Shown: piece by piece, positions 1 through 5,753 of the stretch | Position numbering within the stretch: position 1 is the first letter of the stretch | Layout: each line of letters opens with the position of its first letter | Assembly: GCA_001800185.1 (NCBI GenBank) | Contig: MGUX01000027.1 | Coordinates: 1 to 8,235 of the forward strand | DNA length: 8,235 nucleotides | Source of the DNA: Elusimicrobia bacterium RIFCSPLOWO2_12_FULL_59_9 | Lineage (GTDB): Bacteria; Elusimicrobiota; Elusimicrobia; O2-12-FULL-59-9 | Direction: 5' to 3' | Notes under the pieces: model-generated | Told to the model about the DNA's origin: nothing | The model's database searches: none | The model's input: only the letters and a program-made list of their open reading frames with translations | Program-made: the position numbers and the translations under genes

Positions 1-668
1 GCCTGCTTGATGTCGGTATGCTTGAACATTTCATCCTTGGCCATCGAGTACTCGACCCATTTCTCGCGCGACTTTACGTCCATCGGGCTGAGCTTCCAGC
101 GCGTGGTGGGATCCTCGTTTCTCTTTTGAAATCTCAATTCCTGCTCCTCGTCGCTGACCGAAAACCAATATTTGACCAGGATGATGTTGGAGCGGATCAG
201 CATCCTTTCAAACTCGGGGCAAGAACGGAGGAATTCCGCGTATTCCTCCTCATCGCAAAATCCCATGACGCGCTCGACGCCGGCGCGGTTGTACCAGCTG
301 CGGTCGAAGAGCACGATTTCGCCGGCCGCCGGCAAATGCGCCGCGTAGCGTTGGAAGTACCACTGGGACTTTTCCCGCTCCGTCGGAGTGCCGAGCGCCG
401 CGATGCGGCAAAAACGCGGGTTTAGCTTTTCGGTGATGCGCTTGATCACCCCCCCCTTGCCGGCGGCGTCCCTTCCCTCGAAGATCACGACGACCTTCAA
501 GCCCTTCTGCTTGACCCATTCCTCGAGCTTGACCAGTTCCAACTGCAGTTTCACCAGTTCTTTTTCGTAACGCTTTTTCTTGAGCTTCTTTTTCTTGCTG
601 TGGTTCTCGTCATCTCGCAGCTTTTCGTCCGCCTCCTGCGCCGCCTCGATCGTGTCTTCCTTTTTCAT
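1..668 (-). CDS. ppk2: Polyphosphate kinase 2, class I type (3' end cut by the window edge)
   Basis: Transfers phosphate between inorganic polyphosphate and nucleotides (cytosolic; class I enzymes mainly act on ADP/ATP). The first 222 codons are visible; family members are usually about 270-300 residues, so the C-terminus lies beyond position 1. Seen in the translation: a Lys-rich N-terminus (about residues 24-34), Walker A EGRDAAGKGG (64-73), the Walker B region with FDRSWYNRAGVERVMGF (121-137), and the lid region RNEDPTTRWKLSPMD (183-197). These match the family closely. The ATG at 668-666 is chosen because a strong AGGAGG (679-674) sits 5 bases upstream and overlaps the stop codon of asd, which implies translational coupling with asd. 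No defect is seen in the visible part. The class I assignment rests on overall motif similarity and is an inference. Confidence 0.95.
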   Translation of the reverse strand, partial: MKKEDTIEAAQEADEKLRDDENHSKKKKLKKKRYEKELVKLQLELVKLEEWVKQKGLKVVVIFEGRDAAGKGGVIKRITEKLNPRFCRIAALGTPTEREKSQWYFQRYAAHLPAAGEIVLFDRSWYNRAGVERVMGFCDEEEYAEFLRSCPEFERMLIRSNIILVKYWFSVSDEEQELRFQKRNEDPTTRWKLSPMDVKSREKWVEYSMAKDEMFKHTDIKQ

Positions 669-673
669 CCTTG

Positions 674-679
674 CCTCCT
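674..679 (-). promoter_or_regulatory. Ribosome binding site of ppk2, overlapping the asd stop codon
   Basis: On the minus strand AGGAGG is followed by five bases (CAAGG) and then ATG. The TAG stop of asd (680-678) shares its last two bases with this site. It fixes the ppk2 start and suggests that ribosomes finishing asd help initiate ppk2. Confidence 0.75.
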
Positions 680-1697
680 AGCGCGCTCGCGAGGCGAGCC
701 AGCCTTTGTGAAGCAGATATTCCGCTATCTGCACCGAATTTAACGCCGAGCCCTTGAGCAGGTTGTCGGCCGAAACCCAGAGCAAAAATTCGTTGGGCTT
801 TTCCCCCCTCCGTACTCTACCGACGTAAACCGGCCAGCGCCTGGCCGCGGTGAGAGGCATGGGGTAAATGTTTTTGCCGGGGTCGTCCATCAGTTGGACG
901 CCGTCGGCGCCCGCCAGAGCGCGGCGCAACTGGGCCGCGGTGGCGGTCTTTTTTGTCTCCACCCAGAGCGCTATGGAATGCGCGATGAGCACCGGCACTC
1001 TCACCGCCGTGGCGCTGATTTTAAGCGCCGGCAGACCTAAAATCTTGCGGCTCTCCTTCTTGATCTTGATTTCCTCGCCCGTGTAATCCCCCTCGCCGAA
1101 GCGGTCGCATTGGGGAAAGACGTTGAGCATGATGGTTTGCGGCAGTTTTTTAGGGCGCGGAGGTTTTTGGTTGCGCAGCCAGGCGCGGGCCTGGAGCACA
1201 AATTCATCCATCGCGCGCTTGCCGGCGCCGGAGATGGATTGATAGGTTGAGGCGCGCACGTGCGCAAGTCCGAAGCGGCGCGCGATGGGATGGACGGCCA
1301 TGACCAGCGGCACCGCGATGCAGTTGGGGCCGGCGATGAGCCGCGTTCGCGGCGAAAGGACATGGCCGTTGACTTCCGGAACGACGAGCGGAACTCTTGG
1401 ATCCATGCGGAAGGCCGAGGAATCGTCGATGACCCAGGCCCCGCTGCGGATGAGCTCCGGGGCGAGCTTGAGCGGCACGTCCTTTTCCGTGGCGAAGAAA
1501 ACGAGATCGAAGCCGCGCAGTGTTTTTGAGTTGGCGGCGGAGACCCCCAACATTTTTCCGTGAAAACGCAATTTTTTTCCGGCGGAGCGCGGCGAGGCGA
1601 AAAGCGAAAGCGCGGCGAGAGGGAATTTGCGCCGCTCCAAGAGGTCCAGGAGATCGCGTCCGACCATCCCGGTCGCGCCGACGACCGCGGCCTTCAC
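678..1697 (-). CDS. asd: Aspartate-semialdehyde dehydrogenase
   Basis: NADP-dependent enzyme that reduces aspartyl-4-phosphate to aspartate semialdehyde, the branch point to lysine/diaminopimelate, threonine and methionine. The 339-residue length is normal. The N-terminal Rossmann motif is VVGATGMVG (5-13), followed by DDSSAFRMDP (91-100) and VVPEVN (105-110). The active-site cysteine is Cys126 in AGPNCIAVPL. TYQSISGAGK is at 151-160, the substrate-binding segment with Glu208/Glu209 and Lys211 at about 205-215, RVPVLIAHS with the likely general base His240 at 233-241, and the C-terminal DNLLKGSALNSVQIAE at 311-326. The start is GTG (1697-1695): this is the only start that places the Rossmann motif at the usual distance. 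The upstream sequence CCGGGGCGGCGCG is a weak binding site. It lies 42 bases after the secreted-protein gene and 9 bases before ppk2. The residues after Cys126 are Ile-Ala, where the family commonly has Ser/Thr. Confidence 0.96.
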   Translation of the reverse strand: MKAAVVGATGMVGRDLLDLLERRKFPLAALSLFASPRSAGKKLRFHGKMLGVSAANSKTLRGFDLVFFATEKDVPLKLAPELIRSGAWVIDDSSAFRMDPRVPLVVPEVNGHVLSPRTRLIAGPNCIAVPLVMAVHPIARRFGLAHVRASTYQSISGAGKRAMDEFVLQARAWLRNQKPPRPKKLPQTIMLNVFPQCDRFGEGDYTGEEIKIKKESRKILGLPALKISATAVRVPVLIAHSIALWVETKKTATAAQLRRALAGADGVQLMDDPGKNIYPMPLTAARRWPVYVGRVRRGEKPNEFLLWVSADNLLKGSALNSVQIAEYLLHKGWLASRAR

Positions 1698-1739
1698 CGC
1701 GCCGCCCCGGCGGAGCGCGGACGCGTATGATGGAGCCCT

Positions 1740-2876
1740 TTATTTTTCGTCTTCATCCGGTTGTTCCTCCGTAACGTTGAACATGAGCGGCTGGCTGTAG
1801 CCGGTATTGCCCAGGATATCCTGGGCCGCGCCGCGGAAAGAGAAATGCGCGTTTGGCAGGGCGTCATTGGGAACGTCAAAAATGTAGGGAGGGTGCCGCA
1901 GGTAGGGCGAAATTCTTTTCCATTCGGGACGCTCTCCGTCGGCCGTTGGAACCGCCTCGAGCCACGCCATGGAGAGGTCCTCACCCAGCGCGGAAAAGGA
2001 CGCGCGCACAAAATCCTTTTGCGGATCGACGGCAAATCCCCGGATGTACACAAGGCCGGTGTTGCGCGGCGTCAATTTCATGGCCAAAGCCGGCTGAAAG
2101 TACGTGATGGGGGTCTCCAAACTCGTTTCTGCGTGGCGCGGGGCGCTGCCGTGAATGGCGCGGTTGATCCAGGCTTGGGATCCCGTGCCGCCGACGGCGG
2201 CCGCCAAAATGGGAGCGCTGGAGACCGATAAAAAATTCTCGGTGGGCGACCAAATCGCGAGAAAATTCGGGCCGTTGAAATTAACGAGTTTCATGGGCAC
2301 TTCGGCCCAAAACCATTCCGCGTGGCCGGCGCCCAACACCGGCAGTTGGGTGTCGGCTTCCTGGGGAATGTCCTTGGTGTCGGCCAGAAAGAAGCTTTGG
2401 CTCGTCGTGAAAGCCGGCGTTGAAGAAATCGCCATATATATTTTGCCGGGGATGATCTCTTTTTGCCCGCGCTTGGAGGGATGGGGCCGGGTCTTGGAGC
2501 GGCCGAGTTTGGCGCCGACATAGGCGTTGACGTAGTCGCTTTTTGGGACCGGCGGAAGCCTGACGATCCAGCAGGCGTCAAATCCTATGTACCAGTTTCC
2601 GTCCCATCCTCCGTCGGCAAAAACGCCGAAATTATTTGGGTTTGACTGCAGGGCATGAAAAAACGGTTGAATCGGAGGGCCGATTTCGGACAAGGCCTCG
2701 GCCGTCGCCGGCAGCATTTGATTTTCCTGCCCGGCGGCCGTCGCTTGGCCGGGCTGGGACGCATCCTCCGACGAGAGTTCTTGAATGTCTTCCAAATACT
2801 GCTCCTCAGGATTTTGCGCCGCAGCAGTGACCGGCGTCAGCAGAAACGACAGCAAGAGGAGGACGTGTGGGCGCAT
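1740..2876 (-). CDS. Secreted or periplasmic protein of unknown function
   Basis: I do not recognise a named family. The 378-residue product starts with a clear signal peptide: Arg at residue 2, a hydrophobic core LLLLSFLLTPV, and a likely signal peptidase I cut after TAAA (residue 20). An acidic, Gln/Glu/Ser-rich linker follows (about 21-60), then an apparently globular region rich in aromatic residues and beta-prone segments (about 70-330). The C-terminal segment from about 330 to 368 (PYIFDVPNDALPNAHFSFRG, then DILGNTGYSQPLMFNV) resembles the last strands of a bacterial Ig-like or fibronectin-like fold. The tail is acidic. The frame stays open upstream to 3014, but ATG 2876 is preferred because the signal peptide begins there and the upstream part translates hairpin sequence. 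No good Shine-Dalgarno site is visible. It is the first gene of the probable operon with asd and ppk2, and no functional link to them is evident. Confidence 0.75.
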   Translation of the reverse strand: MRPHVLLLLSFLLTPVTAAAQNPEEQYLEDIQELSSEDASQPGQATAAGQENQMLPATAEALSEIGPPIQPFFHALQSNPNNFGVFADGGWDGNWYIGFDACWIVRLPPVPKSDYVNAYVGAKLGRSKTRPHPSKRGQKEIIPGKIYMAISSTPAFTTSQSFFLADTKDIPQEADTQLPVLGAGHAEWFWAEVPMKLVNFNGPNFLAIWSPTENFLSVSSAPILAAAVGGTGSQAWINRAIHGSAPRHAETSLETPITYFQPALAMKLTPRNTGLVYIRGFAVDPQKDFVRASFSALGEDLSMAWLEAVPTADGERPEWKRISPYLRHPPYIFDVPNDALPNAHFSFRGAAQDILGNTGYSQPLMFNVTEEQPDEDEK

Positions 2877-2951
2877 AGAATCTGTTTGGGAATAGTCAGC
2901 CCGAAAACCGCAATTGCAGCCTTTCCCCACCAGAACGTATTGTACAAAACT

Positions 2952-3129
2952 GCGCAACAGCGGTTGCGCGCTGCGCGGCCCCAGGAGCCGTGCCCTGGGA
3001 CCCAGAAGCCCCAAAGGGGCGTGGGGAGCTTCGGGCGCTAGCCGGGAGGCCGGGGGCCTCCAGCGTGCTTGCGTCTGGGGGCGAAATCCCAGCGGTGGAA
3101 TTCAGGTTAGGCGCGGGTAAATTCTACCC
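2952..3129. repeat. Array of six short GC-rich hairpins
   Basis: Six perfect inverted repeats follow one another: GCGCAAC/GTTGCGC with a 4-base loop (2952-2969); CCCAGG/CCTGGG with an 8-base loop (2980-2999); GCCCC/GGGGC with a 3-base loop (3008-3020); GGAGGCC/GGCCTCC with a 3-base loop (3045-3061), extendable by CGCT 3036-3039 with AGCG 3062-3065; CTGGG/CCCAG with an 8-base loop (3075-3092); GGGTA/TACCC with a 5-base loop (3115-3129). None is followed by a clear T-run, so simple intrinsic terminators are unlikely. It could be a structured RNA, a structured leader of the leftward transcript, or a protein-binding DNA element. I recognise no RNA family. Confidence 0.5.
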
Positions 3130-3320
3130 TAGTGCCGAGTGAATATGCAAATTGTCGATGAGGCCATTTGGGCGAAGAAAACTTGCCGGCCCTCTAATTC
3201 AGGGCCATGGTGGCCACAACCCCGTTGAATAAAAATATTCCCCAAGGAACTGTTGGGCTGAATTCTGTAACATCGAAATAATCCCCGGCTCATGGATCCG
3301 AATCGATTTGCGCTGAATTC
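3099..3320. repeat. Four copies of AATTCAG/CTGAATT, two in each orientation
   Basis: AATTCAGG occurs at 3099-3106 and 3196-3203, and the inverse-oriented CTGAATTC at 3258-3265 and 3313-3320. They could be operator half-sites or could pair with each other in RNA. Function is unknown, and the count may be chance helped by the palindromic AATT core. Confidence 0.3.
3253..3282 (+). promoter_or_regulatory. Possible sigma-70-type promoter for the LAGLIDADG-parA-parB block
   Basis: TTGGGC (3253-3258) could be a -35 box and AATAAT (3277-3282, five of six to TATAAT) a -10 box, with an 18-base spacer. Transcription would start near 3289 and give a leader of about 100 bases. The -35 match is only three of six, so this is tentative. 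Confidence 0.3.
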
Positions 3321-3357
3321 CCCGCGAATCTAAGGGCGCCCTGTGCGCCGCGCAATC
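3305..3357 (+). other. Leader stem-loop upstream of the LAGLIDADG gene
   Basis: GATTTGCGC (3305-3313) pairs with GCGCAATC (3350-3357), with one bulged T. Inside it GGCGC (3335-3339) pairs with GCGCC (3345-3349) around a 5-base loop. It would lie in the 5' leader about 17 bases before the GGAGGAG ribosome-binding sequence at 3374-3380. It could influence translation; no riboswitch class is recognised. Confidence 0.35.
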
Positions 3358-3395
3358 TTCAGTTGGGGAATGTGGAGGAGAATGCTTCGTATGGG

Positions 3396-4013
3396 ATGTT
3401 TGTATTTGACGAGGCCTCCAAGAATTACGTAGAATTTACCTCCACTCGACATATGGATAATAGTGTTCCAAACGAAACAGTTTCACGTGAAACAAATGCC
3501 TCTCTGAGCCCTTGGTTTGTGACAGGCTTCTGCAATAGGGATGTTGCCTTCACATATAGTCGAAGTGGAAAAAGTATTAACCTGTACTTCTCAATTAAAT
3601 CGCCGGGCAATGACCGCGAAATGCTGGATAGGATTATGAATTTCTTCGGGGTCGGGCAGATATATTCCATTCGAAAAGGTTCCTCTGGCATGGAACCCGG
3701 TGCGACCAAACTCGCTGACCCAGATCTGGCGAGCGCCTCAAAACTTTCCACCGTGGCTGCGCCCGTGTTAACGGCATGGTACTACCGGGTGTGCCGCGTT
3801 AAGGACTTGGGCGTCATCATTCAGCATTTTGATCTCTTTCCTTTATACGGGCGGAAGATGAGAAACTACCAAATTTGGAAACAAATGGTTGTCCTTAAGG
3901 AAATTTCAAGACACGTGGATATGGTGAAAATGGATCAATTAGCAAAGCAGTTGTCCGCATTGACCCATAACGGCCGGCGTGCGGGGATCGAAGTTCCATC
4001 GGAGAATTCCTAA
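3396..4013 (+). CDS. LAGLIDADG homing-endonuclease-like protein upstream of parA
   Basis: 205 residues from ATG 3396. The match is to the single-motif LAGLIDADG_1 fold: PWFVTGFCNRDVAF (39-52) is the motif helix, then a beta/alpha stretch ending MNFFGVGQIY (81-90), then AWYYRVCRVKDL and IIQHFDLFPLYGRK (127-154). The acidic metal-binding position is kept (Asp49), but the preceding conserved Asp is Asn47 and the following Gly is Val50, so cleavage activity is uncertain. A Ser/Ala/Pro-rich insertion of about 30 residues (95-126) splits the DNA-binding half. Members of this kind normally cut DNA as homodimers; a DNA-binding-only role, as in WhiA, is possible. The start is uncertain: GGAGGAG (3374-3380) is 15 bases from ATG 3396, and in-frame TTG 3363 and GTG 3372 would add 8-11 residues. 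The stop is one base before parA. GC content (about 46% over 3421-3960) is below the flanking genes, and no intron surrounds it. The codons for residues 29-33 contain parS. Confidence 0.8.
   Translation: MFVFDEASKNYVEFTSTRHMDNSVPNETVSRETNASLSPWFVTGFCNRDVAFTYSRSGKSINLYFSIKSPGNDREMLDRIMNFFGVGQIYSIRKGSSGMEPGATKLADPDLASASKLSTVAAPVLTAWYYRVCRVKDLGVIIQHFDLFPLYGRKMRNYQIWKQMVVLKEISRHVDMVKMDQLAKQLSALTHNGRRAGIEVPSENS
3479..3494. promoter_or_regulatory. parS: parS centromere site (ParB binding and loading site)
   Basis: AGTTTCACGTGAAACA matches the widely conserved chromosomal parS consensus TGTTTCACGTGAAACA at 15 of 16 positions, including the whole 14-base palindrome GTTTCACGTGAAAC (3480-3493). It is about 520 bases upstream of parA and 1.36 kb upstream of parB, the typical close linkage. 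It lies inside the coding frame of the LAGLIDADG gene, where it reads V-S-R-E-T. I saw no second copy in the window. Confidence 0.93.
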
Positions 4014-4014
4014 A

Positions 4015-4839
4015 ATGGAAATCATTGTAGTCGCCAACCAAAAAGGGGGGGTGGGAAAAACAACTACCGCTATCAATTTGGCCGCCACTTTAGCCTACTT
4101 GTCCCAGGAGACCTTGCTTCTGGATATGGACCCGCAGGGCAATGCCACCTCCGGCCTTGGTTTTGACAAAAACTCCATCAGGGATACCATCTATCCCGTG
4201 CTTATTGGTGAAAAGGGGATAGAATCGGCCATTCGGCAATCCTCAATGCATTGGCTGGATATTATCTGCGCCAATCGTGATTTGACGGGTGCCGAAGTGG
4301 ACCTTATATCCGTCGAAGAAAGAGAATTTGCTCTGAAGCGGGCGTTGGACGGCGTGGAATCCATGTACAAGTATGTCATTGTGGATTGTCCGCCTTCGTT
4401 GGGCTTGCTGACTTTGAACGGCTTGGCGGCCGCGCATAAAATTTTGGTTCCCATGCAGTGCGAATATTACGCCCTGGAAGGCCTGTCGGATTTGTTCAAC
4501 ACGATCCGCCGCGTTAAGGAGTCGCTCAATCCAAACCTAGAGGTGGATGGGGCGTTGATGACGATGTTTGATGGTAGAAACTCTTTGGCCAAGCAGGTTC
4601 GAGGCGAGCTCGAGAAATTTTTTGGCGAGAAGCTGTATCAAACGGTAATTCCGCGCAGCGTCAGGCTTGCCGAAGCCCCGAGTTTTGGGAAACCGATACT
4701 GGTTTACGATCCGTCGTCCAAGGGGGGAAAGGGATATTTGGCTTTGGGGATTGAATTTTTGAAGAGACGGCGTCCGGATTGGCAGGCTCCGGAGGCCTGG
4801 CAGCGCTTGACTAAGGAAATGGCGTTTGATTTGTCATAG
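4015..4839 (+). CDS. parA: Chromosome-partitioning ATPase ParA (Soj)
   Basis: Cytosolic Walker-type ATPase that binds the nucleoid non-specifically and moves ParB-parS complexes, so that replicated origins segregate. 274 residues, the usual size for chromosomal ParA without an N-terminal DNA-binding domain. Motifs: deviant Walker A KGGVGKTT (10-17) with the signature Lys10, Walker A' LLLDMDPQGNATSGLG (34-49), Walker B VIVDCPPSLG (121-130), QCEYYALEGLSDL (148-160), and the C-terminal VIPRSVRLAEAPSFGKPI (211-228) typical of chromosomal Soj proteins. ATG 4015 is chosen over an in-frame ATG at 3979, because the family begins directly before the beta strand leading to the P-loop and a GGAG (4001-4004) lies 10 bases upstream. 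It follows the LAGLIDADG stop by one base and its own stop overlaps the parB ribosome binding site, so all three genes are probably cotranscribed. Confidence 0.96.
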   Translation: MEIIVVANQKGGVGKTTTAINLAATLAYLSQETLLLDMDPQGNATSGLGFDKNSIRDTIYPVLIGEKGIESAIRQSSMHWLDIICANRDLTGAEVDLISVEEREFALKRALDGVESMYKYVIVDCPPSLGLLTLNGLAAAHKILVPMQCEYYALEGLSDLFNTIRRVKESLNPNLEVDGALMTMFDGRNSLAKQVRGELEKFFGEKLYQTVIPRSVRLAEAPSFGKPILVYDPSSKGGKGYLALGIEFLKRRRPDWQAPEAWQRLTKEMAFDLS

Positions 4840-4842
4840 GAG
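4838..4842 (+). promoter_or_regulatory. Ribosome binding site of parB, overlapping the parA stop codon
   Basis: AGGAG begins in the TAG stop of parA (4837-4839) and is 7 bases from ATG 4850. It favours this start over in-frame ATG 4826 and indicates translational coupling of parA and parB. Confidence 0.7.
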
Positions 4843-4849
4843 CGCAACG

Positions 4850-5746
4850 ATGAGAAAAGCATTAGGCCGTGGTTTGGACGCCTTGATACCAAGCAAGAAA
4901 ACGCAGGTTGAGAATACGAAGAGCGGCGGCGGGGTCCACTTGATACCGCTTGCCAAGATTCGGCCCAACCGTCTTCAGCCGCGCAAGAAATTTAACCAGG
5001 AAGCTTTGCAGCAGTTGGCTCAGTCCATGCAAACGAGCGGGTTGGCGCAGCCGATTGTGGTCACTTCGGACCAGTCGACGGGCGAGTTCGACCTCATTGC
5101 CGGGGAAAGAAGGCTCAGGGCCGCCAAGATGCTGGGTTGGAAGGAAATTGAGGCCCATGTCCGGGCGGAGGTGGCGGAAAATCAGAAATTGGAGTTGGCC
5201 CTCATCGAAAACCTTCAGCGCGAGGATCTCAATCCTATCGAGCAGGCGCTTGGATTTCTGCGATTAATTAAAGAATTCCAGTTCACGCAAAACCAAATCG
5301 CTGATGTGGTTGGAAAATCAAGGCCGGCCGTCGCCAATATGATGCGCCTGTTGGATTTGCCGGAAGAAATTCAAAATAGTGTGTCAGAGGGAACATTATC
5401 TGAGGGCCATGCCAGAGCTCTTCTGGCGGTGGAGGATCCGCTCCAGAGGCGGAGACTTTGGGAAAAAACAATGCAGGCGCCTGTTTCCGTTCGCGAACTC
5501 GAAGAAATAGTCCGGCGCCTCAAAGATAAAAAGGCTCCCAAGGAACCTTTGGAGAAATCTCTACGGCATCGAGAGCCGGTGGAACTGCGGGAACTGGAGG
5601 CGGTGTTGCGTCAAAAGCTGGGGACCAAAGTTTTGTTGAAGCTGGCGGGAAAAAAGGGCCACGGATTTTTGCGCATACACTTTTTTTCCATGGACGATCT
5701 CGACAGGATCGTGAAGCTTCTGGTTCTCAACGGGAAAACCGAGTAG
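4850..5746 (+). CDS. parB: Chromosome-partitioning protein ParB (Spo0J)
   Basis: CTP-dependent DNA clamp that loads at parS, spreads along neighbouring DNA, stimulates ParA and recruits SMC condensin. 298 residues, a normal length. The N-terminus RKALGRGLDALIP (2-14) is the conserved ParA-interacting segment. The CTP-binding ParB/Srx domain spans about 29-135 with GERRLR (85-90) and ENLQREDLNPIEQA (120-133). The parS-reading helix-turn-helix is near FTQNQIADVVGKSRPAVANM (145-164), followed by the conserved EGTLSEGHARALL (180-192). A charged linker (about 225-245) leads to the C-terminal dimerisation domain. All key motifs appear intact, and the only parS copy seen here is 1.36 kb upstream. 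Its stop is 7 bases from the end of the convergent gene on the other strand, with no terminator hairpin visible between them. Confidence 0.97.
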   Translation: MRKALGRGLDALIPSKKTQVENTKSGGGVHLIPLAKIRPNRLQPRKKFNQEALQQLAQSMQTSGLAQPIVVTSDQSTGEFDLIAGERRLRAAKMLGWKEIEAHVRAEVAENQKLELALIENLQREDLNPIEQALGFLRLIKEFQFTQNQIADVVGKSRPAVANMMRLLDLPEEIQNSVSEGTLSEGHARALLAVEDPLQRRRLWEKTMQAPVSVRELEEIVRRLKDKKAPKEPLEKSLRHREPVELRELEAVLRQKLGTKVLLKLAGKKGHGFLRIHFFSMDDLDRIVKLLVLNGKTE

Positions 5747-5753
5747 CGTCCCT

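Larger units (their letters stand above)
2877..3395. other. Divergent intergenic region between the secreted-protein gene and the LAGLIDADG-parA-parB block
   Basis: About 520 bases with no convincing gene. The left part (2950-3130) is a dense run of GC-rich inverted repeats; the right part (3131-3395) is AT-richer and holds four copies of a 7-base motif, a possible rightward promoter and a leader hairpin. A TACAAT hexamer on the minus strand (2944-2939) could be the -10 box for the leftward genes, but I see no good -35 box. I found no tRNA, no DnaA boxes of the TTATCCACA type, no group I intron core and no CRISPR repeats. Confidence 0.6.

Noticed and set aside
2877..3014. Upstream extension of the secreted-protein gene to ATG 3014
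   Set aside because: It would bury the signal peptide behind 46 residues translated from hairpin sequence; ATG 2876 gives a normal signal peptide.
3131..3395. Chromosome origin of replication near parAB
   Set aside because: No DnaA-box cluster (TTATCCACA type), no strongly AT-rich unwinding region, and no dnaA, gidA or rpmH genes in view.
3015..3395. Group I intron or rRNA fragment hosting the LAGLIDADG gene
   Set aside because: The stretch GGGTAAATTCTACCC briefly recalled 23S rRNA, but the flanks do not match, and no P/Q/R/S intron core elements were found.
3910..3921. Second CACGTG core in the LAGLIDADG gene as another parS
   Set aside because: The flanks (AGA and GAT) do not follow the parS palindrome; likewise the CACGTG near 1257 has GC flanks.
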